Positions 26,591 through 35,420 of a stretch of 59,714 nt of DNA are shown piece by piece. The DNA is taken from positions 1 to 59,714 of the forward strand of contig CALXBC010000011.1 in NCBI GenBank assembly GCA_944386455.1, in the 5' to 3' direction. Position 1 is the first letter of the stretch. Every line of letters starts with the position of its first letter. Below the pieces are notes generated by a model. It did no database searches, had not been told where the DNA came from, and saw only the letters and a list, made by a program, of their open reading frames with translations. The DNA comes from an uncultured Clostridia bacterium. Its GTDB lineage: Bacteria; Bacillota; Clostridia; Oscillospirales; Ruminococcaceae. A program made the translations under genes and the position numbers.

Positions 26591-26983
26591 TCAAATCCTT
26601 TTCCGGTACTGCTGTTTTCTCTCTTTGGCAATTTTTTCAATCTGCGGGATAATGACATCCCGGATATATGGGAAGACATCCATCAGCATTTGTGCCAAAT
26701 CATTATCATAAAACCGGATGATCACTTCGGTATTTTCTTCCCCGAACAACAGCGTCATCGTTTGCACGATGCACTCTCCGATTCCGGCAACAATTTCAGT
26801 ATTTCCCGGATCTGTCTGGTTCTGTTTCTGTAATTCGACCAGACGAAGCTGAACGGCGCGGTACTGCGGGATCAGCTCCGGGGTGATATTCAATTTGATG
26901 TGAACGGTCAGGTCTTCTGCATCTCCGTTTGTCTGAAAAGTTATGGTATCTGTAAACGCCTGCGATTTTTGGATCACATGCAT
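26591..26983 (-). CDS. Tail assembly chaperone (first)
   Basis: 130 aa, beta-rich N-terminus then helical C-terminus. Position between the tail tube and Gp15 genes is that of the first tail assembly chaperone. In many phages the second is made by frameshift; here it is a separate gene, starting 3 bases after this stop. AAAGGAG precedes the ATG at 26983. Confidence 0.65.
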   Translation of the reverse strand: MHVIQKSQAFTDTITFQTNGDAEDLTVHIKLNITPELIPQYRAVQLRLVELQKQNQTDPGNTEIVAGIGECIVQTMTLLFGEENTEVIIRFYDNDLAQMLMDVFPYIRDVIIPQIEKIAKERKQQYRKRI

Positions 26984-27032
26984 GATCATTCACTCCTTTA
27001 AATAAACAAGAGGGGGCAGTCAGCCCCCTGTT

Positions 27033-27542
27033 TTATGCTTTCTCCGTCGTTTTGGCTTTAGCCGCCAAATTGACTTGCAGCGTTGCCGGTGTGATTGTCG
27101 GTTTTCCGTCAAACCGGATTTCAAACGAAATCGCGCTGTCGTCTGTAGTTGCGCCCGACCATTCCTGAATATTGCAGATGGTACAGTCACAGGTGATCGT
27201 CTGTTTGGTGCCTTCCGCATCGTTGTACTCCAGTTTGAACGACGATTGACGATCTGTGTCAAGCGCATATTTTTTGCTGAAAATATAATCCTGCGCCGCG
27301 TCGCCGACGACCCGTCTACCAGTCAGGGTAAACGCCGGTGCCATACCGGTCACATGGTTGCGGGCAAATCCATCGTCCGACAAAAAGAAATACTGCTGAA
27401 CGGTTTCGTTGAGTGCTTCCGCAATATTGTCGATCCCCTCTGCCAGCTCGGAGTATGTCCATGTAGGGTCTGGGTCTCCGGTTTTCTGTGTCCCAATAGA
27501 CGCAGTCAAATTATACATGGTAAGCAAGCCATAAGCTGCCAT
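27033..27542 (-). CDS. Major tail tube protein
   Basis: 169 aa. It has the look of siphovirus tail tube proteins (YGLLTMYNLTASIG, TGRRVVGDAAQDYIF), with mixed beta content. It is preceded by a strong ribosome site AAGGGGG, in line with a highly expressed structural protein. Confidence 0.85.
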   Translation of the reverse strand: MAAYGLLTMYNLTASIGTQKTGDPDPTWTYSELAEGIDNIAEALNETVQQYFFLSDDGFARNHVTGMAPAFTLTGRRVVGDAAQDYIFSKKYALDTDRQSSFKLEYNDAEGTKQTITCDCTICNIQEWSGATTDDSAISFEIRFDGKPTITPATLQVNLAAKAKTTEKA

Positions 27543-27546
27543 ATCG

Positions 27547-27939
27547 CTATTCCCCCTTTAGGAAAAATTTGACTTCAAGGCTGGAGCCGTAAAGCCATTG
27601 GTTGTTTTCTTCGCGCCCAAGGTAAACAGGCGCGCCGATCGTTTCGATGTTTGTGATTTGAAAATTGTCTGCCGAAGGATAGTTCTTCCGCATGTTCAAA
27701 TAGGTGTGAAGCCGTCCCAGCGTGTCACTCGCGGTCTGCTGATCCTCATGCTTGCAGTTGAAAACTGCCGTCATCCTGACCGCTGCCCGCTTGTCCAGAA
27801 AGGTATTCAGATTTCCCGAACTCCATGCAATGGAAATCCCGTTGTCCGGCGGCATCGGGCCGATCAGGATATCGGAATAGGGCTTCGCCTGCTCGGCCAG
27901 ATCGATGACCGCATTGAGCACATCATCGTATACGCTCAT
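27547..27939 (-). CDS. Minor capsid / tail terminator protein
   Basis: 130 aa. It resembles the phage minor capsid family placed just before the tail tube gene (YSDILIGPMPPDNGISIAWS). In this position such proteins usually cap the tail tube (tail terminator). It overlaps the upstream gene by 4 bases. Confidence 0.75.
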   Translation of the reverse strand: MSVYDDVLNAVIDLAEQAKPYSDILIGPMPPDNGISIAWSSGNLNTFLDKRAAVRMTAVFNCKHEDQQTASDTLGRLHTYLNMRKNYPSADNFQITNIETIGAPVYLGREENNQWLYGSSLEVKFFLKGE

Positions 27940-28361
27940 GTTTTCTTCATCCCTTCGTTGAATGCGTTCTGCGCCACCTGATCCAGTTCCTTTTTATAGG
28001 TGCTGACACCTTTTTCCGCCCAATGCAGAGAAGCCTCGGGGTTCACATCTTTAGATGGCGTTCCGGTGTAATACATTCGTTTGGCATAAGGCGTGTCCCA
28101 GACCGCTTTTCCCTCTTTTGGGCGGCTGCCGGATGCCGAAGCATATATCTTTTTATCTTCATCCGTCCATCCGCTCTGGTCAACGGAATCAGTTATTGTG
28201 GTTCCAATCAGAGACGATGCCAGCAATACGCCCTGATCCTCACGAACAAAGATATTCCCATATTCCACCACCGACTCCGTGACCGCTTCCACCATTGCCT
28301 GTCGGCCTGCTTCAATCTTTGCCACGATTTTCGGCATGTTGCGTTTGATTTTGACTCCCAT
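27936..28361 (-). CDS. Minor capsid protein 2 (tail completion)
   Basis: 141 aa. The stretch WDTPYAKRMYYTGTPSKDVN followed by ASLHWAEK is the hallmark of the Minor_capsid_2 family, which corresponds to tail completion proteins at the head-tail joint. It is coupled to both neighbours by overlaps. Confidence 0.85.
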   Translation of the reverse strand: MGVKIKRNMPKIVAKIEAGRQAMVEAVTESVVEYGNIFVREDQGVLLASSLIGTTITDSVDQSGWTDEDKKIYASASGSRPKEGKAVWDTPYAKRMYYTGTPSKDVNPEASLHWAEKGVSTYKKELDQVAQNAFNEGMKKT

Positions 28362-28708
28362 TACACCAGCCCCAATTCAATATGATGAATGCGTCTTGCC
28401 GGGACATCGGGCACAGGATCGACGGTCAGCACCTCGTATTCTCCATACTTCTGTCCTGCCGCGTTGTATACGACGCACCGCATGGTTCGCCCGGCCTTCT
28501 GCGACTGCTCTGCCAGCGTGTCATAATCCAGTATCGGACGAGAAAGCCTGCCGTCGATGAATAAAGTGGAACGCAGCACCACTTCGGTGTTTTCCTTTGT
28601 TTTTTTCACCTCATTGGTGTTTTGAAGATGCACATTCCTGACAACATACTGTTTCCAGGCCGGTTTCTGCCATGTATCCAGCCCGGTACACACCTTGAGC
28701 GTCATCAT
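28361..28708 (-). CDS. Minor capsid protein 1 (head-tail stopper)
   Basis: 115 aa. It fits the Minor_capsid_1 family (KQYVVRNVHLQNTNEV, then RPILDY). It probably acts as the stopper that closes the head after packaging. Start at 28708 gives an ATGA overlap with the connector gene; the longer open frame upstream is a shadow of that gene. Confidence 0.8.
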   Translation of the reverse strand: MMTLKVCTGLDTWQKPAWKQYVVRNVHLQNTNEVKKTKENTEVVLRSTLFIDGRLSRPILDYDTLAEQSQKAGRTMRCVVYNAAGQKYGEYEVLTVDPVPDVPARRIHHIELGLV

Positions 28709-29136
28709 ATCCCCCAAAAGGGATTGAGGTATCGGTCTGAGCACACATGCACACTCCTTTCCATCAGCGGCGTCTGTTCCAGCAATGCTTTGGCAAGCGG
28801 ACTGATCATCAGCTGCGCCGACGTCATATTGCCGCCGGACAGCGCACCGCCCGAAACGGATACTTTTCCGACGGTAAATGATTGTCCGGTCTGTCCCGTC
28901 AATACGGTTTCCAGCCCTAGCTGAGAGAAATACAGCACCTGTGCCGCCGTCGCCTTTTGCACCAGCGATTGCAGCCAATCAGGCAGGGCGGAGAAGCCCC
29001 CGCCCTGTTTTATCCTGTATTGGGTGATGCTGTCAATCAGGTCAGACGCAAGTCCGGCGTACACTGGAAACTCTGTTCCGTCAATCGGTGGTTCTCCATA
29101 GATATCCAGATATTGATCATAGGTGATGTACGCCAT
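28705..29136 (-). CDS. Head-tail connector (adaptor) protein
   Basis: 143 aa, mostly helical at its N-terminus (AYITYDQYLDIYG, ASDLIDSITQYRI). The position directly after the major capsid gene and the helical pattern fit gp6/gp15-type adaptors. AGAGGGTGG precedes the ATG. Confidence 0.78.
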   Translation of the reverse strand: MAYITYDQYLDIYGEPPIDGTEFPVYAGLASDLIDSITQYRIKQGGGFSALPDWLQSLVQKATAAQVLYFSQLGLETVLTGQTGQSFTVGKVSVSGGALSGGNMTSAQLMISPLAKALLEQTPLMERSVHVCSDRYLNPFWGI

Positions 29137-29148
29137 TGTCCCACCCTC

Positions 29149-30339
29149 TTAAGCACCGACAACAGCGGCCGCAGAACCGCCTGCGGTTGCAGTATTGCCT
29201 TTGGTGGTATTGACCAGCGCTATGGTGATCGTCTGCCCGCTTGCAGTCGTGACAGCTGTTCCGTTGGTGACAGGCGTCCATCCGCTGGTGCAGGCTTCGC
29301 CGTAATCAGGCAGATCTGCAGACGCCCCGGATTTGACAACATATGCCATACCGTAAGGCGCAGGTGCCAGACCGTTGATGACGGTATGGGTTGCATCCGC
29401 TCCTGCGCTGGTGGTAAAGGTGATGGAACCGAGTGCTGCCGCACTTGCCAGATGTGCAAAGATACCGGGCAGCCGCTGATTGAGCGCAAATACATCATAG
29501 TAATACCGCTCGTAATACAGCCATTTGCCTTTGCTCTGCGCAGTCGGTGCGGACATCATAGAGGTTTCATATACCACCGGCGCTGCGATCGCCAGCGGGT
29601 CAAACATCAGCATGTTGATCTGTTTTGCGCCGTCTGCTGCGACCCAATCCTCTGCAAAGTCGTATGCGGACATCATCATATCCTTGGGGACTTCCATGAT
29701 GACAACGCCATCCAGCTTGCCGACATTGCGGTCAATGTTGCGGATGCCGGTATCGGCTTCTACAAATCGGGTAATGCCGGCCGCTTCTTTCAGCAGCTTG
29801 TAGGTGTCAGGCGTCATTTTGCAGCGGATGCGGTCACGCGGAATGCGCTGGTCTACCATATATGCCAGATAGGTGTCCCACTGCGCCAGAATATTGTCTG
29901 CCGACAGTGTCGTACTGTCTGTAGCACCGAAGCCAGTGGCCGCAGACGCCAGTGTCGAAGCTGCATAAGCGTCCATTTCCGGCACCTTGTGGAACTGATT
30001 GAACGTTTTGGTAATGTTCGCGATGTTGACAATGGGATCTTCCTGAATATCCATCGGGTCGGCCAGCGTGTCCCACTCGCGATCCATTCTCATGGTGAGG
30101 ATCTGCTCCTGCGTGTTAAAGTTCCGGTTGAATGTCCCGGTGATCTGGTCACGGTTGACGGCACGGGCGCCGCTGGTGGTCATGCTTTGCACTGCGACCG
30201 CCTTGCCGGAAATCGGTTTATAGGTCGCACTGTTCGGGCTGCCATACAGGTCGGAAAAATAGGACAGGTATGGGTAAGCGTTTGCCATTGCCTTGGAGTA
30301 TTCGGTTGCATAGTTTAAATCAAGTTGAGTAAATGCCAT
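29149..30339 (-). CDS. Major capsid protein with C-terminal extension
   Basis: 396 aa. Residues about 1-310 look like an HK97-fold coat protein of the A118-like group (YSKAMANAYPYLSYFSDLYG, with late-gene context). The last ~85 residues form an additional Gly/Thr/Ala-rich, beta-type segment, rich in small residues, which could be a surface decoration domain. It lies between scaffold and connector genes. Confidence 0.88.
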   Translation of the reverse strand: MAFTQLDLNYATEYSKAMANAYPYLSYFSDLYGSPNSATYKPISGKAVAVQSMTTSGARAVNRDQITGTFNRNFNTQEQILTMRMDREWDTLADPMDIQEDPIVNIANITKTFNQFHKVPEMDAYAASTLASAATGFGATDSTTLSADNILAQWDTYLAYMVDQRIPRDRIRCKMTPDTYKLLKEAAGITRFVEADTGIRNIDRNVGKLDGVVIMEVPKDMMMSAYDFAEDWVAADGAKQINMLMFDPLAIAAPVVYETSMMSAPTAQSKGKWLYYERYYYDVFALNQRLPGIFAHLASAAALGSITFTTSAGADATHTVINGLAPAPYGMAYVVKSGASADLPDYGEACTSGWTPVTNGTAVTTASGQTITIALVNTTKGNTATAGGSAAAVVGA

Positions 30340-30345
30340 TGATTA

Positions 30346-30834
30346 TCATCCTTTCTTGTCGTACCCCCACACATCCATAAAGGACGTACCGGTTTTCCCG
30401 GTCGGCATCTGTCCTTTTACTTCACCGCCGAACTGCGGGGCGGCAGGCTGTGCGGGTTCTGGTTTTGTGAAATATTCTTCGTATTTTTCCGCTACCGATT
30501 TCAGCTGCTCGGCGATCGCAGGGGCGTTTTCTCCCCGTTCGAGCATCTTATATACGGTCTCGCGGAATTTGGGCTTGACCGATGCGAAGTCATCGCCGCC
30601 CAGAGCGCGGAGCATGTCCCGTTCCTCTGCAACGGCCTTGTATTCGTCGGTCTCTTTGATCTGTGCACTTTGCAGCGCGTTTTTCTGCGCGTCTGCCAGC
30701 GCTGTGTCGATCCTCTCTTGCAATTCGGATTTTGGGATAAAGTCCGACATGCTGGTACCATGCAACGCCATAACTTTATCGACCTGCTCCTCATTGAGGC
30801 CAAGAGCGGCCAATGATCTTCTTGTAAATGCCAT
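30346..30834 (-). CDS. Capsid scaffold protein
   Basis: 162 aa, highly charged and helical with a coiled-coil-like middle (KETDEYKAVAEERDMLRALG) and a Pro-rich C-terminal region, as in phage scaffolds that are lost during capsid maturation. It lies just before the major capsid gene. ATG at 30834 has GAAAGGA 10 bases upstream. Confidence 0.82.
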   Translation of the reverse strand: MAFTRRSLAALGLNEEQVDKVMALHGTSMSDFIPKSELQERIDTALADAQKNALQSAQIKETDEYKAVAEERDMLRALGGDDFASVKPKFRETVYKMLERGENAPAIAEQLKSVAEKYEEYFTKPEPAQPAAPQFGGEVKGQMPTGKTGTSFMDVWGYDKKG

Positions 30835-30923
30835 AATCAATACATCCTTTCTTTAACGCCCAAGAACGACGGGCGGATTGCACCGCAGTTTAACGCCGTG
30901 CTGCGGGGGCGGATTTTGCCAAT

Positions 30924-30971
30924 AAAAAAAGAGCCGGAAATCTGTAAGGTTCACTTACAAATCACCGGCTC
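30924..30971 (-). terminator. Intrinsic terminator inside the late operon
   Basis: Minus-strand stem GAGCCGG/CCGGCTC (30965-30971 with 30931-30937) with an extended inner stem, followed by seven Ts. It separates the packaging genes from scaffold and capsid and may attenuate or reset transcription; no promoter was recognised just downstream. Confidence 0.75.
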
Positions 30972-30998
30972 AATGGCTCTTATTTTTGGCGCATGGCT

Positions 30999-31136
30999 CT
31001 ACTGTTCAAAATTTAAGGCTATCACCTTTTTACATCCTTTGCATTTGAAATAACAGTTTTTGGCATGTGGATCGGTTCCGACTTTAAACAGTTTTTTCCC
31101 ACAATGCGGGCAGCAATACCATCCGTCTTTAATCAT
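30999..31136 (-). CDS. Small zinc-ribbon protein (Com-like)
   Basis: 45 aa. Two Cys pairs (CCPHCGK and CKGCKK) form a zinc ribbon like that of Mu Com and related phage proteins. Function is unknown. It overlaps the Dps-like gene by 8 bp. The frame extends upstream into that gene, but GAGAGG supports a start at 31136 (ATG at 31145 is possible). Confidence 0.65.
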   Translation of the reverse strand: MIKDGWYCCPHCGKKLFKVGTDPHAKNCYFKCKGCKKVIALNFEQ

Positions 31137-31590
31137 CGTCCTCATACCTCTCTTCTTTTCTTTCTCCTGCCGCTTTGCCCAGCAGTCTGGCAAGCTTATA
31201 ATCGGCCAGCTTGTTCCAGCCGTATTCCATTTCCTGCAGCTTGCTTACGACAGACGCGGGCACTTCCTTTTCTGCCGCCTGCATCATACCGGAAATGGAT
31301 CGCATCATACTCTGTGCGATGCGAAATGTCTCCTGCAAACCGCGCAACTCCGGTGTCACTTCTTCGCTGCCAAAAGTAAGCAGCGCGTCTTTGAGCCCCG
31401 GCTCCGGATATCCCAGTGCCTGTGCTTCTTCGCAAAGCTCGTCCAGCTGCTTTGCAACACAGCATTTCCACTCGTCGATTTCTTCGTGATTTTCAAACCA
31501 ACACGGATCTCCGTCCAGATGCCGGTGCAGGATGCCAAAATTATGATACTGGATTTTCAGAAACATGATTAATCTTTGCAGTTCATTCAT
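31129..31590 (-). CDS. Dps/ferritin-like four-helix protein
   Basis: 153 aa, predicted all-helical. The N-terminal half shows ligand spacing close to the Dps ferroxidase site: His22, His35, Asp39, Asp50, Glu54 (spacings 13, 4, 11, 4; Listeria Dps has 12, 4, 11, 4). Helix sequences such as WFENHEEIDEW and LDELCEEAQALG, and a C-terminal EYGWNKLADYKLARLL, fit a Dps-like bundle. The last ten residues are a charged tail. It overlaps both neighbours and is set among head genes. A role in DNA or iron protection is inferred only. Confidence 0.55.
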   Translation of the reverse strand: MNELQRLIMFLKIQYHNFGILHRHLDGDPCWFENHEEIDEWKCCVAKQLDELCEEAQALGYPEPGLKDALLTFGSEEVTPELRGLQETFRIAQSMMRSISGMMQAAEKEVPASVVSKLQEMEYGWNKLADYKLARLLGKAAGERKEERYEDDD

Positions 31591-31747
31591 CTTTTGTCAC
31601 CTTCTTTCCGCCCCTTGCGGTTTTTTTGGCCTCTGCTGCGGACGGTTGCATCATTGCCGCATATTCCTGTGCGGTCAGCTTCAGGCCGCATTTGGCGCAG
31701 TGTACGCCGTCAGCTTTGCCGATAAAGCTGTGCTTGCAACTTGTCAT
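31583..31747 (-). CDS. Small zinc-binding phage protein
   Basis: 54 aa. An N-terminal Cys/His set (SCKHSF, CAKCGLKL) suggests one zinc site, followed by a basic Lys-rich tail that could bind nucleic acid. GAGGTGGAG precedes the ATG and the stop overlaps the next start by 8 bases, which supports a real gene. Function unknown. Confidence 0.65.
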   Translation of the reverse strand: MTSCKHSFIGKADGVHCAKCGLKLTAQEYAAMMQPSAAEAKKTARGGKKVTKDE

Positions 31748-31806
31748 TTCTCCACCTCTTTCGTAAAAATTTGCATGAAAAAACCACCCTTTAGCGAAAG
31801 GATGGT

Positions 31807-32010
31807 TTATATATTGTTATTGTAAATGCTGTCATAGATTCTTTGTGCTTTCCGACCCTCGTCTGTCAGATCATAATTGTCATCAAAGCCATTTTCAGTT
31901 ATCCAATCGTCTAAAGGATCAAGAATGTCATTTAACTTTGTTGCTTCAACAAGTATTGGGTCAAGATTATCGGTTATGAATTTCTTTTCTTCTCCGCTTA
32001 ACTTAAACAT
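31807..32010 (-). CDS. Candidate immunity protein for the MuF toxin
   Basis: 67 aa, strongly acidic (FKLSGEEKKFITDNLDPILV, then LDDWITENGFDDNYDLTDEG). It starts 3 bases after the stop of the MuF gene with a good GGGAGGG site. The region is more AT-rich than its neighbours, as is the C-terminal part of the MuF gene. Small acidic proteins right after a polymorphic toxin gene are usually immunity proteins. No family was recognised, so the role is inferred from context. Confidence 0.55.
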   Translation of the reverse strand: MFKLSGEEKKFITDNLDPILVEATKLNDILDPLDDWITENGFDDNYDLTDEGRKAQRIYDSIYNNNI

Positions 32011-32013
32011 TCG

Positions 32014-33720
32014 TCATCCCTCCCTTGGATTCGTTTGTATCAGCAGACCGTTTTTCGGATTTATTGTAACTGCATTATTTTGGCCTTTTATTTTCTGACT
32101 TTGTTTTCCATCTTTCCTTATAGAGATAGGCTGTGGTTCGCCATACAGCAATGTATCAAGTACATCTTCAACCGTAACACCGGTTCGCATTCCTTTGTGC
32201 GGCGTGGATGTCTGCCCGACTACACGATCAATAAAATGTGAAGTGTAACCTTTGATCTCCACTCCGTTTTTCGTCGTGGTGCCAACAAGTCTTTTCTCAA
32301 CATCCCGCGCTATGGAAAGATAGGTGTCAATCCCGACCAGTGGAGAAATATCACCTTTGTCAACTGCCTTCACAAAACCGTCAAGAAGCCATTTATCTCC
32401 GCTTTCCGTGATTGCCCTGACCTTGCTTGCGGTCTGCGCTGCATTTTTTGTGCCTAAATACCTGCTGTATTTACGATGTGTCTGGTTTTTGACCGCTGCC
32501 ACAGCTTTCCCGCTTACACTCTTATTATACTCGAAAACCTGCGTCCTGTCCAGTCTTTTCGTTCGTCCGGTCTCATTGCAGAACGCGTTGTAATTGGCCT
32601 GCTTTTGTTTGACCTTCAGCGCAGCCTTTTCAAAGCCCTCCTGGTCTCCCTCGGCAGCCAGCATGGCGGCGTCCCGCTTGGCATACCGCACTTCGCGTTC
32701 CAGTGCCCGCTGCTTCTGGCTTTCGGCATAAATGCGGTCGTTTTTCTCCTTGTCTTGCACCGGCATTTCCCGCGGGATCGTCACTCCCGGACGAATTTCT
32801 ATCGGATGATGCCCGCAGTTGATACCAAACAATCCGGCAGGCTTTCCGTAACTGGTGGAAGAGATAGGCGAATAACGGTGCCGTTTCCCCTCTCCGTCGG
32901 TGAAAGTCCCGCTTTCGTTGCTCCATGAAAAATATCGTCCCTGATACGGATAGCACAACGGCCGTGCACCGGAATGGCGTGACACCATGAAAATATGATA
33001 TCCCCGTTCCAGTGAATACTGCTTTACCGATTCAATCGCCGTGTTGTGCACCGTGGTTCGGATGTCCATATTCACATAGGCTTCCGGCGACCATTTTCGG
33101 CCTGCTTTGTCAATAAAGCCTGTCAGACCCTCGTTCGAGATTTGAGACAGCGCGTCCCGCAGCGCCTGTGTGCGCGAAAACGCACCGGTCACGACCTTAC
33201 CGGCCGCAGTATTGAGGATCTGCTGCGTAGACTTCAGCTGCTGTTCGAGCCGCACTGTATTAGCGATCACCTTGCGGTATTGCTCTAGCGTACTGTTGAG
33301 CATGACCGTGTTGACAAGGTTGAACTTTTCCACAGCCTGTTCTGCGTAGGCGGTCATCGCATTGGAAATGCTTCTGCTGGTCAGCACCGTGTCAGCCGAA
33401 GCGCCTTTGATGACACCCTTTTTGACAGTTTCCTGCAGCTCCGGTTCGATATCCTTTGTCGCTTCCAGCGCGGCGGATTCCAGTGAAATCTGGATCAGCT
33501 CCGGTATTTGCCCTGTCATATCGGCAATGATCGCAAGGCTTTCCTTGTTGAGCTGTCCCAGCTCCGCCAGCTTTTTCATCTGCCATTCCTGCGTTGACAG
33601 CGCTTTCCCTGTGTTGAAATGCCTGGCTATATTCAGAAGCAGAGCATCCACAATCTGCTGATAGACCAGCTCGACAGGCTCTGAAAGCTTCAGGATATCA
33701 TTCGGCGTGAGCCGTGCCAT
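32014..33720 (-). CDS. MuF/minor head protein with C-terminal toxin-like domain
   Basis: 568 aa. Residues about 1-330 match the phage minor capsid (Phage_min_cap2/MuF) proteins that enter the head beside the portal (NMDIRTTVHNTAIESVKQYS, HSGARPLCYPYQGRYF). A long basic linker follows. The last ~110 residues (YTSHFIDRVVG, GVTVEDVLDTLLYGEPQPI, NAVTINPKNGLLIQTNP) resemble BECR-fold RNase toxin domains attached to phage MuF proteins. The gene may thus deliver an effector with the DNA or act on rival bacteria. The next gene is a candidate immunity protein. Confidence 0.8.
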   Translation of the reverse strand: MARLTPNDILKLSEPVELVYQQIVDALLLNIARHFNTGKALSTQEWQMKKLAELGQLNKESLAIIADMTGQIPELIQISLESAALEATKDIEPELQETVKKGVIKGASADTVLTSRSISNAMTAYAEQAVEKFNLVNTVMLNSTLEQYRKVIANTVRLEQQLKSTQQILNTAAGKVVTGAFSRTQALRDALSQISNEGLTGFIDKAGRKWSPEAYVNMDIRTTVHNTAIESVKQYSLERGYHIFMVSRHSGARPLCYPYQGRYFSWSNESGTFTDGEGKRHRYSPISSTSYGKPAGLFGINCGHHPIEIRPGVTIPREMPVQDKEKNDRIYAESQKQRALEREVRYAKRDAAMLAAEGDQEGFEKAALKVKQKQANYNAFCNETGRTKRLDRTQVFEYNKSVSGKAVAAVKNQTHRKYSRYLGTKNAAQTASKVRAITESGDKWLLDGFVKAVDKGDISPLVGIDTYLSIARDVEKRLVGTTTKNGVEIKGYTSHFIDRVVGQTSTPHKGMRTGVTVEDVLDTLLYGEPQPISIRKDGKQSQKIKGQNNAVTINPKNGLLIQTNPREG

Positions 33721-33731
33721 TTCATCACCTC

Positions 33732-35408
33732 TTACGCCTCATCCTCTGCCGCTGCTTCGTTATCTTCTTTTGCTTCCGGTTCCGTATTCGGGTCAAACCC
33801 CCGACCTTCCTGTGCGCTGCGGTCGGATATATCAAACGCATCAGCGGAGATGCCGCCCTCGTTTTGAATTTCCAGCAGCTCCTGTATGGCTTCTTCCTCG
33901 GTGTATCCAAGCTTTTCCACCATAAACCGCTTTTTGCTCATCAGTCCGTTGGTCGTCAGCAAAATCCCTTCGTTCAAGTTGGTCTGTCTGTCCTGCAGAA
34001 TGGAATCGTCAAAGACAACCTTGGTTTCCCAGCCGGAGGCTGCAAGCGCTTTAATGCTGTAGCCGTTCCATTGCAGATCATATAAACAGGCGATCTGGAT
34101 AATGGCGTCTATAATTCTCACAATCGCATTTTTGATTTGCTGCTGCTGCGCTTTGATGGTTTTATAGGTCTTGCTGTTTTCGCTGATGACCTCGGTGGCC
34201 GTCTTCAACCCCTGCGCCCGGTCAAAGGTAAAGGTGCCCGCCGAAAATCCGACCTGCAGGCAAAGAATGGACAAAAAGGCATTAATCGCCCGTTCATGCT
34301 CATCGACGCGAAGCTCCACCGAGTTATCCTGTATCTTGAGCGCGTCCGGATTGTCGGTGGACAGCGCTTCATAGGCTTCATTGGTTGCGTCAAAATAGCG
34401 CCGTGCTTCTCCTGTCTGCGGGTCTATGACGGTATTGATGCACTGCGCCGGAACGATGATTCTCTTTTTCCCCAGCCGAAACTCCCGGATAAAGGAATCG
34501 TAACAGATATCCAATGCTTTCAGCGTAGACAGCGCATTTGCATAGATCGATACGCCAAGCGGGGAGTTGTCGTCGATGTTGTTGGCGACTGCCGTCCGGT
34601 AATAGGCGAACAGAGAAGCGGTCAGCCCCTGCAAAGCGGTCTCCTCATTCAGAAACGGATAGATTTCATTCAGCGGATACCGGAAGCCGAGGATATCCTG
34701 ACTTTCCGTCATGCCCTCCTGCGGCGGCTTGTACTCGCTCCGAAACGCCTCATTGCTGATATAATAAGTCAGCCCGTCCCACTTATGCCATTCCAGCCGG
34801 GTGTAATAATAGCCGTCCTTGGCCTCGCGGGAAATAAACACGCCGTCGGTCACCTGTGCATTGTCCCATGCCATCGGAACGAACTGATCAGCCATGCAGA
34901 ATCCCAATCGAATACAGCCGGAGCCTGGGATCACATTGCCCTGACTGTCCCGTTTTTCCTCATACCACGCTTTGATCGCTCCGCCGCCCAGGGCGAGCAC
35001 CTGCTCGATATGCTCCTGCATTTTTGTCCAAAACCCGTTTTTGTCCAGCACGTCATGGACAAACTCTTCCAAAGGCTGTTTTTCTCCCGTATCCTGTGAA
35101 GCATGCACTTCACACTGCTCCGACCAGACCAGTCCTGCCAGCTCTGCGCAGATCGCTTTTGCGGTGTCCATCCGTTCCAGATCACGCCGGTTCCTGGGAT
35201 TGGAGATGGTCGGCGCCAGAATCCTGTGCCACGGGCTGTAAAAGCCTTTATATAAATATTTCCAGATAAAAATACCGAAATAGTAAAACTGGTTGAAGGC
35301 AGGAACGCCGCCCACCTCGAAAATATCCTTGAATTCTTTGGAAAGCCCTGTGTCTGCGCCTGCTTTCTGCATCCAGTTTTTCACCCTTTCTTTGATTTTT
35401 TGGAACAC
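33732..35408 (-). CDS. Portal protein
   Basis: 558 aa, SPP1/A118-type portal. Conserved stretches include FYSPWHRILAPTISNPRNRR, HIEQVLALGGGAIKAWYEE and LQVGFSAGTFTFDRAQGLKTATE. It forms the dodecameric channel for DNA at one capsid vertex. GTG start with AAGGCGGTG upstream. The C-terminal 30 residues are acidic. It lies between the terminase and MuF genes, the standard order. Confidence 0.9.
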   Translation of the reverse strand: MFQKIKERVKNWMQKAGADTGLSKEFKDIFEVGGVPAFNQFYYFGIFIWKYLYKGFYSPWHRILAPTISNPRNRRDLERMDTAKAICAELAGLVWSEQCEVHASQDTGEKQPLEEFVHDVLDKNGFWTKMQEHIEQVLALGGGAIKAWYEEKRDSQGNVIPGSGCIRLGFCMADQFVPMAWDNAQVTDGVFISREAKDGYYYTRLEWHKWDGLTYYISNEAFRSEYKPPQEGMTESQDILGFRYPLNEIYPFLNEETALQGLTASLFAYYRTAVANNIDDNSPLGVSIYANALSTLKALDICYDSFIREFRLGKKRIIVPAQCINTVIDPQTGEARRYFDATNEAYEALSTDNPDALKIQDNSVELRVDEHERAINAFLSILCLQVGFSAGTFTFDRAQGLKTATEVISENSKTYKTIKAQQQQIKNAIVRIIDAIIQIACLYDLQWNGYSIKALAASGWETKVVFDDSILQDRQTNLNEGILLTTNGLMSKKRFMVEKLGYTEEEAIQELLEIQNEGGISADAFDISDRSAQEGRGFDPNTEPEAKEDNEAAAEDEA

Positions 35409-35420
35409 TGCTTCACCGCC

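Noticed and set aside
28957..30318. 453-aa plus-strand open frame opposite the major capsid gene
   Set aside because: Cys- and Arg-rich shadow of the capsid gene in reverse; no domain.
34137..35099. 320-aa plus-strand open frame opposite the portal gene
   Set aside because: Antisense shadow with no features of its own.
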